A stretch of DNA of 63,864 nucleotides from Bacteroidales bacterium UBA1715 (GTDB lineage Bacteria; Bacteroidota; Bacteroidia; Bacteroidales; UBA1715): the NCBI GenBank assembly GCA_002317135.1, contig DCIX01000013.1, forward strand, positions 1 through 63,864, written 5' to 3'. A program made the translations under genes and the position numbers. Below the pieces are notes generated by a model. That model had not been told where the DNA came from, did no database searches, and saw only the letters and a list, made by a program, of their open reading frames with translations. Position 1 is the first letter of the stretch, and the number at the start of each line of letters is the position of its first letter. Positions 58,304-63,864 of this stretch are shown here, piece by piece.

Positions 58304-58525
58304 TTATGGAACAGGATCATATCCGTGTCCGCCCCACGGATGACAACGCAATAACCGTTTCAAAAGCAACCATCCACCTTTTAGCACGCCATACTTTTGA
58401 ATTGCCTCCACACCATATTGCGAACACGTAGGCGTGTATCGACAAGAAGGCGGTAATAACGGAGAAATGCACCGTTGGTAAATACGAATAGGAAAGATGA
58501 AGAGTTTTTTACACAGTTCTCGCAT
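58304..58525 (-). CDS. yidD: membrane protein insertion efficiency factor YidD
   Basis: 73 residues. The family signature is complete: IYQRCISPLLPPSCRYTPTCSQYGVEAI, then GWLLLKRLLRCHPWGGHGYDPVP, with the three conserved Cys. It helps YidC insert membrane proteins. It overlaps rnpA by 17 bp, as is common. Confidence 0.96.
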   Translation of the reverse strand: MRELCKKLFIFPIRIYQRCISPLLPPSCRYTPTCSQYGVEAIQKYGVLKGGWLLLKRLLRCHPWGGHGYDPVP

Positions 58526-58874
58526 ATTGCTCTAATTTTCTAAATCCATCGGCAATACAACCTTCCAGTGTTTGTTGTGATGCGATGGAATTGTCGCAAT
58601 ATACGATTAAAGTTTTTATTGCCAAAGAGTTAAAGTCTTTTTGTGGGTAAATGTGGCGTACGCCTTCACGAATGCGTCGTTTAAGGAGATTACGGTCTAC
58701 CGCATTATGAAATCGTTTTTTCGGCACACTAATAGCAACCTGAAAAGACGCTGTTTCTGCCTTTGTAACTACACACAAAAACTTAAGGGGGTAATTCATA
58801 AATGTTTTACCCCCTTGTAATAGTGAATGAAAATCTTTCTCACTCGATAACTTATGTTCGTGAAGAAAACCCAC
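58509..58874 (-). CDS. rnpA: ribonuclease P protein component
   Basis: 121 residues. Protein subunit of RNase P, which trims tRNA 5' ends. The RNR motif is present in DRNLLKRRIREGVRHI, after VAISVPKKRFHNAV; the N-terminus LSSEKDFHSLLQGGKTFMN is typical. rpmH, its partner in many genomes, is absent; hemD ends 1 bp upstream instead. Confidence 0.95.
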   Translation of the reverse strand: MGFLHEHKLSSEKDFHSLLQGGKTFMNYPLKFLCVVTKAETASFQVAISVPKKRFHNAVDRNLLKRRIREGVRHIYPQKDFNSLAIKTLIVYCDNSIASQQTLEGCIADGFRKLEQYARTV

Positions 58875-58875
58875 G

Positions 58876-59616
58876 TTATTTTTGTTTCTTAACGAAATCT
58901 TCTAGTGCCGATGTCATTGATGTACATTTGATTGTAGGTGCAGGAATATCCAATCGTAAACCTGCATCAACAACGGCTTTACCTGTTGTTGGACCAAATG
59001 CACCAATATATGTATCACCTTGTTCGAAATTAGGAAAATTCTTCTTCAACGAAGCAATTCCTGCTGGACTGAAAAAAACAAGAATATCGAAATCCTTAAT
59101 ATTGATATCCGACAAATTACTACTTACCGTACGATATAAAATTGCTTTTGTATAATTGAATTTTGCCGCAGTAAGTTTTTCAGGAATTTCTTGTTTGTGA
59201 ATATCAGAAAGTGGAACAAGAATCTTTTCGTTGATATATTTCTTAGAAACTTCAATCAAATCGTCGAATTTTCCATTTGCGAAAATGATTTTGCGTTTTC
59301 TATATTGCACATATTTTTGAAGATACACAGCCGTTGATTCCGAAATGCACAAATATTTCATTGTATCAGGCATTGTTATACGAAGTTCTTCGCACATACG
59401 GAAGAAATGGTCAATGGCAATACGGCTCGTAAACATTACTGCAGTATGGTCCAAAATGCTGATTTTCTGTTCACGAAAATCTTTAGCCGACACATCTTCT
59501 ACATGAATAAAAGGTCTGAATTCAATTTGAATATTGTACTTCTTTGCAAAATCTAAATATGGAGATTTCTCGCCTTCTGGTTTCGGTTGCGAAACTAATA
59601 TCTTCTTTATCTTCAT
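58876..59616 (-). CDS. hemD: uroporphyrinogen-III synthase
   Basis: 246 residues. HemD proteins are poorly conserved; this one shows two similar alpha/beta halves, an early KKILVSQPKPEGEKSPYLDF, FTSRIAIDHFF, YLCISESTAVYLQKY, and the late DILVFFSPAGIASLKKNFP and IGAFGPTTGKAVVDAGL segments that mark the family. It closes hydroxymethylbilane to uroporphyrinogen III in tetrapyrrole synthesis. It overlaps the DUF4271 gene by 4 bp and is followed by rnpA after 1 bp. Confidence 0.85.
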   Translation of the reverse strand: MKIKKILVSQPKPEGEKSPYLDFAKKYNIQIEFRPFIHVEDVSAKDFREQKISILDHTAVMFTSRIAIDHFFRMCEELRITMPDTMKYLCISESTAVYLQKYVQYRKRKIIFANGKFDDLIEVSKKYINEKILVPLSDIHKQEIPEKLTAAKFNYTKAILYRTVSSNLSDINIKDFDILVFFSPAGIASLKKNFPNFEQGDTYIGAFGPTTGKAVVDAGLRLDIPAPTIKCTSMTSALEDFVKKQK

Positions 59617-60605
59617 ATAATATTTATATCAGAACTTATTATGCCCGAAACAATCTTTGCGATAACGAACAACGGCAATATTTCGAGCGCACAAAAATAC
59701 AAAAAAATGTAAATAAACGATATGCTATTCTTGGCACTTATCTGGAACTCTCTATATAAGCGCAACAAATAGATTATGCCCACCACAACATATCCGATAA
59801 TCAACAACGTTTTAGGCTGCATTACCGTTGGATTTACATACGCCAACAAAAGCACTATTGGGAATAGACAAACCCCAAGCGCGTGATTAAATAAATACAC
59901 AGTGAACACACACTCTCGAGCATATTTTATTCTATCAAATATAGATGCAAGCGTATAAAAAGTCAACTTTTTCAAAAGATATAGCAGCAATACGCAGACA
60001 GTGAATATCGCAAACAGCAGGATATCTTGCAACGTGGTGGTTGTACCGTGCATATAGGTTTTCACCGCAAATAGCACGAACAATCCTGCATTTACAGCAA
60101 ATAGAAATTGAAATACAACAGTGGTCAGTTGGGATTTATCCCACGATTTCGAGAACTCTTTTTCTCCAAGGTTATAGTTTGTTATAAGAGAAAATATTTG
60201 TCTCGTCTTCTTGTGGAAGACCAACTTCATAATGCAATACAATATTAGACAAGGTAACAATGTCCAAAACACCCATCCATTTTCAATATCGCCGATTTTC
60301 ATATAATTTATGCGAAGAACATGTTCGTCGAACTCCGCAAACGCAGAAGTTTCCTCGACCATAGTCGAATCTGTGTCGGAAACCGCAAGGCTATCTGACA
60401 AAACAAGGGTGTTGTTTTTTGCCGGATTCACAATTACAGAGTCATCATAATCGTCGGCGACAAACTGCAACGAAGACTGACCCTTCTGCATAGGGAACTC
60501 TACAAGAGTCACCGTATCAGCAGCGTCAGAAATCGTTATACTACCGAAAGTATTCGTCGTCATCGTATCCAACGACATTGTATTGATGTTTGTCTCTGTT
60601 GGCAA
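59613..60605 (-). CDS. DUF4271 membrane protein
   Basis: 330 residues. A soluble N-terminal part (about 1-115, Ser/Thr/Asp-rich) is followed by six to seven membrane helices (about 125-325) with FSLITNYNLGEKEF and YTLASIFDRIKYARECVFTVY between them. This layout, next to hemD, fits the DUF4271 family of Bacteroidota, whose function is unknown. A -7 box TACCTTTG is at 60628-60635. Confidence 0.75.
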   Translation of the reverse strand: MPTETNINTMSLDTMTTNTFGSITISDAADTVTLVEFPMQKGQSSLQFVADDYDDSVIVNPAKNNTLVLSDSLAVSDTDSTMVEETSAFAEFDEHVLRINYMKIGDIENGWVFWTLLPCLILYCIMKLVFHKKTRQIFSLITNYNLGEKEFSKSWDKSQLTTVVFQFLFAVNAGLFVLFAVKTYMHGTTTTLQDILLFAIFTVCVLLLYLLKKLTFYTLASIFDRIKYARECVFTVYLFNHALGVCLFPIVLLLAYVNPTVMQPKTLLIIGYVVVGIIYLLRLYREFQISAKNSISFIYIFLYFCALEILPLFVIAKIVSGIISSDINII

Positions 60606-60627
60606 AACAATGCAAATTAAGTCAATG

Positions 60628-60635
60628 CAAAGGTA
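60628..60635 (-). promoter_or_regulatory. -7 box of the DUF4271-hemD-rnpA-yidD chain
   Basis: On the minus strand TACCTTTG matches TAnnTTTG, 22 bp upstream of the DUF4271 start. No good -33 element is visible. Confidence 0.4.
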
Positions 60636-60728
60636 GCATTCATACTCATCATACCGTCAGTTATGTTACACACTTTATTAAATAGTTTTTAACAAGCGAC
60701 AATAGTGGCAAATTTTAGGAAAAAATGT

Positions 60729-60736
60729 TATCTTTG
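60729..60736 (+). promoter_or_regulatory. -7 box of the Lrp-hflX operon
   Basis: TATCTTTG matches TAnnTTTG, 25 bp upstream of the Lrp/AsnC start codon. The divergent -7 box for DUF4271 is about 95 bp away, so a regulator bound here could affect both. Confidence 0.5.
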
Positions 60737-60761
60737 TAGGCAACTTTAGAATCAAGCGATT

Positions 60762-61214
60762 ATGCAAATAGACGACACAGATAAAAAGATTCTCAATCTT
60801 TTGGCAACAAATGCTCGTATTCCATTCCTAGAAATAGCCCGTATTTGTGGCGTTTCGGGTGCGGCAATTCACCAACGAGTAAATAAACTTGAAGAAGCAG
60901 GATTATTTAAAGGATCGTGCTACTTAGTCGATGAAAAAACATTGGGATACGCTACTTGTGCCTATATTGGTGTACACTTCGAAAAAGGTGGTGTATATCA
61001 AAGCGTTATGGAAAGTCTTAAATCCATTCCTGAAGTTGTTGAATGTCATTACACAACAGGAACCTACGGATTAATGCTAAAAATTTATGCAAAAGACAAT
61101 AGTCACCTTATGCACATTCTTAGCCAACAAATCCAAGCAATTCCTGGCATCGCAAGCACAGAGACATTTATTTCCCTTGACCAGTCAATTCAACGCCAAG
61201 TTAAGGTAGATTAA
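60762..61214 (+). CDS. Lrp/AsnC family transcriptional regulator
   Basis: 150 residues. An N-terminal winged helix-turn-helix (DDTDKKILNLLATNARIPFL, then ARICGVSGAAIHQRVNKLEE) and a C-terminal RAM ligand domain (CAYIGVHFEKGGVYQSVMES, then CHYTTGTYGLMLKIYAKD). The family senses amino acids and forms octamers. Ligand and targets are unknown; binding to its own promoter region is usual. hflX begins 1 bp after its stop codon. Confidence 0.93.
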   Translation: MQIDDTDKKILNLLATNARIPFLEIARICGVSGAAIHQRVNKLEEAGLFKGSCYLVDEKTLGYATCAYIGVHFEKGGVYQSVMESLKSIPEVVECHYTTGTYGLMLKIYAKDNSHLMHILSQQIQAIPGIASTETFISLDQSIQRQVKVD

Positions 61215-61215
61215 T

Positions 61216-62409
61216 ATGGTAGAACCTATCTCAACAGAAATACAACCGGAAACGGCCATAATCGTTGGCGTACAACTGCCAAGCCAAACGGAATTACAAG
61301 TCAAGGAATATCTCGACGAACTTGCATTTCTTGCAGAAACTGCGGGAATCATAGTACAAAAGTCTTTTATGCAGAAATTGCCACAAGCTATTTCGAAGAC
61401 ATTCATTGGTTCTGGTAAAATCGAAGAAATTAAAGCCTATCTCGATGAAAACGAGGCTGATATGGTTATCTTCGACGATGAACTTGCTCCTACGCAATTG
61501 AGAAACCTGGAGAAAGAACTTAACCATCCTATCGTAGATAGAACAAAACTAATACTCGATATTTTTGCACAACGCGCACAGTCGGCATACGCAAAAACCC
61601 AGGTGGAAATGGCTCGTCTCCAATATATGCTTCCACGCTTGTCGCGTATGTGGACCCACCTCGACCGTCAACATGGTGGAGGAACAACTTCGCGTGGTAT
61701 GGGTGAATCGCAGATTGAAGTTGACCGTCGTATCATTCAGTCGCGTATCGCTTTTTTAAAGGATGAACTTGCAAAAATCGACAGACAAATGATTACTCAA
61801 CGCAAGAATCGCCAAAGTTTGATTCGCTTAGCCTTGGTTGGCTACACCAACGTGGGTAAATCAACTATAATGAATATGATAAGCAAGTCGGAAGTGCTTG
61901 CCGAAAACAAACTATTCGCAACGTTGGACACTACCGTACGAAAAGTGGTAATAGACAATCTGCCATTCCTCCTTTCCGACACGGTTGGTTTCATCCGCAA
62001 ACTTCCAACTACTTTGGTGGAATCGTTCAAATCTACTCTCGACGAAGTTCGCGAAGCCGATTTATTACTTCATGTGGTAGATGTATCGCACAAAAACTTC
62101 CAGGAACAAATTCAAGTGGTAAGCCAAACTATTGCCGACATTGGTGCCGGCGACAAACCGGTAATTCTTGTGTTCAACAAAATCGATGCTTTCACCTATG
62201 TAGAAAAAGACGAAGACGACCTCAGTCCAAAAACACAAGAGAACTATTCCCTCGAAGATTTCAAAAATATGTATTTCGCCCAAGAAGGTCCTTGCATCTT
62301 TATCTCGGCAAAGCAGAAAGAAAATATTGAGGAATTCCGCACGATGGTGTACGACAGAGTGAAGGAAATGCACGCTATCCGATATCCGTATAATAACTTC
62401 TTGTATTAA
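61216..62409 (+). CDS. hflX: GTPase HflX
   Basis: 397 residues. N-terminal HflX domain (EYLDELAFLAETAGIIVQ, KTFIGSGKIEEIKAYLDE), the helical linker with QVEMARLQYMLPRLSRMW and the Gly-rich GGGTTSRGMGESQIEVDRR, then the G domain: G1 VGYTNVGKSTIMN, G3 DTVGFIRKLPTTLVESF, G4 NKIDAF. HflX splits stalled or hibernating 70S ribosomes. Cotranscribed with the Lrp/AsnC regulator (1-bp gap). Confidence 0.96.
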   Translation: MVEPISTEIQPETAIIVGVQLPSQTELQVKEYLDELAFLAETAGIIVQKSFMQKLPQAISKTFIGSGKIEEIKAYLDENEADMVIFDDELAPTQLRNLEKELNHPIVDRTKLILDIFAQRAQSAYAKTQVEMARLQYMLPRLSRMWTHLDRQHGGGTTSRGMGESQIEVDRRIIQSRIAFLKDELAKIDRQMITQRKNRQSLIRLALVGYTNVGKSTIMNMISKSEVLAENKLFATLDTTVRKVVIDNLPFLLSDTVGFIRKLPTTLVESFKSTLDEVREADLLLHVVDVSHKNFQEQIQVVSQTIADIGAGDKPVILVFNKIDAFTYVEKDEDDLSPKTQENYSLEDFKNMYFAQEGPCIFISAKQKENIEEFRTMVYDRVKEMHAIRYPYNNFLY

Positions 62410-63060
62410 AAAAGGGGGACTCTAATCCTGAGACTGCGTCGCAGGTTACTCAAATAATGGCTTACAGCCATTACTTTTTTATGTGCAATATGAATCAAAA
62501 TATACTATTGCCTGGCAAGGCAATAATTAAGTTACCCGTGACGAAGTCTCGGGAGAACATAATCTCCAGCACCCAATGGCTGAAAGCCATTACAACAAAG
62601 ATGGAAATGATATACATCTTGGCAGTAAGCCTTGTTACACGTTTATTCGTCATCTATTGGATTAATGTTATTGTTCTTTCTTGCTACAGGTCAAGAAAGA
62701 ACCAAAGAACCCCGCCGAACACCTGCTTCGCTAAAAATCACCTGCGGACGGCTAAAAAAGACTATGAGTTGCTCCGTAAACTCCGCAACAATCGTCTTTT
62801 TCTTTACGCCTCCCTACGGTGATTTTCTTAACGCGCGCAGCTAGATCGGCTTGGTTGGCTTTACATAGATGATAGTTTGAAAAAATAAGGTAATGTCTGT
62901 CGCATAGAAAAACATACAAAGAAAGACCTTTCTCGACTTCACAAATGAGCGTTAAAATTTTATGAAAAATTCCGTAGAAACGAATCTTTTTGGTTCATTC
63001 CTACGGAATGTATGGTGGCAGCTACCAAGTGAGTATGCCTAACGGCATACACTATTATTT
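62410..63060. repeat. hairpin-rich non-coding region, probable dispersed repeat cluster
   Basis: No convincing gene in these 650 bp. Several short perfect hairpins occur: TAATGGCT-TAC-AGCCATTA (about 62455), ATTGCCT-GGCA-AGGCAAT (about 62510), GGAGA/TCTCC (about 62551), AATGGCT-GAA-AGCCATT (about 62575), ATTCCGTAG/CTACGGAAT (about 62969-63009) and GTATGCC-TAAC-GGCATAC (about 63033). The segments at 62428-62452 and 62530-62553 are imperfect inverted copies of each other (about 17 of 23 match). The part at 62680-62845 is more GC-rich than its surroundings. This looks like REP-type palindromes or a structured RNA. Confidence 0.5.
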
Positions 63061-63714
63061 TCATGGTTTACTTAATTTATATTCTATTCCTACTGTTATT
63101 CCAAATGAAAACCTATCTTGGGGTATTGTTTTATCGAATACAGGGGGACAATCAAGGATATCATAATGAACATGACTATAATCATCAATTGAATCTACAA
63201 TTATCTTATATTCTACAAAAGGCGAACAACTCACATTAACTAAATTAAATTTCCTAGAATAAGAAAAACCGAACCTACACGAAGATGAAATACCTTGTCC
63301 AGCAGACGGGTTCTTTACTGTTGTATCATGATTCCAAATCTTATAACCAATAACAGTATGTATACCTAAGCCTCCAAATACAGAAAAGTTATAGTCACTT
63401 GTCTCCTTTAATTTCACATGAATTAATGCAGGAACGAACGAAAGATACTGTAATTGGTAATTTGTTTTTACTTCTCGGAATCCATCAAAATTATTCTTGG
63501 TAAAATTCTTTGATTGATATCCCATTCCTATCTGGACTTTATTCCTATTTATATCCTTGGAGAGGAATATTTCTCCTCCCAAATTATAACAACTAACAGT
63601 TTCTGCAATCACATTATATCTGTAATTTCCACATAGTTCTATTCCAACCTGAGACCTTACTTTTATTGGAATAATAAAAATAAATAAGACTAAAACATAG
63701 CGAATTGATTGCAT
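63061..63714 (-). CDS. outer-membrane beta-barrel protein
   Basis: 217 residues. A signal peptide (MQSIRYVLVLFIFIIPIKVRSQ) is followed by alternating amphipathic strands with turns at regular spacing: VGIELCGNYRYNVI, KVQIGMGYQSKNF, YQLQYLSFVPALIHVKL, NFSVFGGLGIHTVIGYK, SSCRFGFSYSRKF, and a last strand RFSFGITVGIEYKLSKP. This fits the small PorT/OmpX-like barrels of Bacteroidota. Function is unknown. It starts 2 bp after the end of the partial gene upstream, so the two are an operon. Confidence 0.72.
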   Translation of the reverse strand: MQSIRYVLVLFIFIIPIKVRSQVGIELCGNYRYNVIAETVSCYNLGGEIFLSKDINRNKVQIGMGYQSKNFTKNNFDGFREVKTNYQLQYLSFVPALIHVKLKETSDYNFSVFGGLGIHTVIGYKIWNHDTTVKNPSAGQGISSSCRFGFSYSRKFNLVNVSCSPFVEYKIIVDSIDDYSHVHYDILDCPPVFDKTIPQDRFSFGITVGIEYKLSKP

Positions 63715-63716
63715 AA

Positions 63717-63864
63717 TTATCTAACTTTAGCAGTAATTAAAGAACCCTTTTGAGCATGAAATCCTTTATTAAAAGTGATACAATTTGTTGCGACAAAAGC
63801 TATTTGTTGAGAATTTTTTATTTCAAAATCCTCAATTGTTACATTTATGCCTGTAATAGAGTTA
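63717..63864 (-). CDS. 3' end of a secreted protein with a GFHA motif, partial at right edge
   Basis: The last 48 codons of a gene that begins beyond the window, ending with TAA at 63717-63719. The readable part includes NVTIEDFEIKNSQQIAF and ITFNKGFHAQKGSLITAKVR. The GFHA-x-x-GS pattern is common near the C-terminus of secreted Bacteroidota proteins with a short beta-helix. The product cannot be named. It is cotranscribed with the barrel protein gene. Confidence 0.6.
   Translation of the reverse strand, partial: NSITGINVTIEDFEIKNSQQIAFVATNCITFNKGFHAQKGSLITAKVR

Noticed and set aside
62457..62844. Two overlapping plus-strand reading frames of 121 and 70 codons
   Set aside because: Their translations have no domain-like pattern, and they run over the palindromes of a hairpin-rich region, so they look like chance frames in a repeat.
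1..63864. CRISPR arrays, tRNA or rRNA genes, insertion sequences, prophage
   Set aside because: No short direct-repeat/spacer array, cloverleaf, rRNA stretch, transposase, integrase or phage gene was seen. The long direct repeats are all inside protein genes.

Overview
The window is a low-GC, gene-dense chromosomal segment of a member of the Bacteroidota, most likely an anaerobic, fibre-degrading Bacteroidales. The evidence is: several secreted proteins with type IX secretion (T9SS) C-terminal sorting domains, a PorZ-like T9SS component, DUF4271-type and NtrY-like membrane proteins, meso-diaminopimelate dehydrogenase, and many upstream regions with the Bacteroidota -7 box TAnnTTTG instead of Shine-Dalgarno sites. 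No SusC/SusD pair, tRNA, rRNA, CRISPR array or transposase was seen.

Layout. (1) 1-7821, minus: the 5' part of a giant surface protein (more than 2,600 codons, running off the left edge). It has a signal peptide, GLUG-type repeats, 13 InlB-type B-repeats and SprB-like modules. It is broken by one frameshift near 6870. A domain that looks like the C-terminal domain of ribosomal protein bL12 is inserted into one of its repeats. (2) 8072-12626, minus: a GH43 enzyme without signal peptide, ruvC, thrC and a panE-like reductase. (3) 12626-32756: a plant-polysaccharide island. It holds a 2,668-residue multi-catalytic protein (CE4 deacetylase, CBM, GH8, CBM35/6, GH26, then six exact 393-bp B-repeat/FIVAR units and a T9SS domain), a small T9SS cargo protein, and three tandem GH8 glucanases, two of them with a CBM11-like module. 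Housekeeping genes (ddh, a TlpA-like thioredoxin, birA) lie between them. (4) 32912-36240, minus: an SPFH protein, a nitroreductase, and a neurotransmitter-type sodium symporter with a 33-residue MetS-like small subunit. (5) 36309-43815, minus: a T9SS surface protein and the rimP-nusA-infB operon, whose leader holds a strong intrinsic terminator. (6) 43961-47812, plus: a thioredoxin-like protein, a VanZ-like protein, a ROK sugar kinase, and an orphan FecCD/BtuC-type permease whose start codon sits in the loop of a terminator hairpin. (7) 47809-60605, minus: ten co-directional genes (DUF4271, hemD, rnpA, yidD, S41 protease, large histidine kinase, cdaA, rarA, porZ, MBL hydrolase), several overlapping. 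(8) 60762-62409, plus: an Lrp/AsnC regulator and hflX. (9) 62410-63060: a hairpin-rich non-coding stretch, then an outer-membrane barrel protein and the 3' end of another secreted protein at the right edge.

Together the secreted enzymes would deacetylate and cut xylan, cut beta-mannan and hydrolyse beta-glucan at the cell surface. They would be exported by Sec and then T9SS, of which PorZ is a part. The cytoplasmic GH43 could finish imported oligosaccharides. Function calls rest on motifs read by eye; no database search was run.
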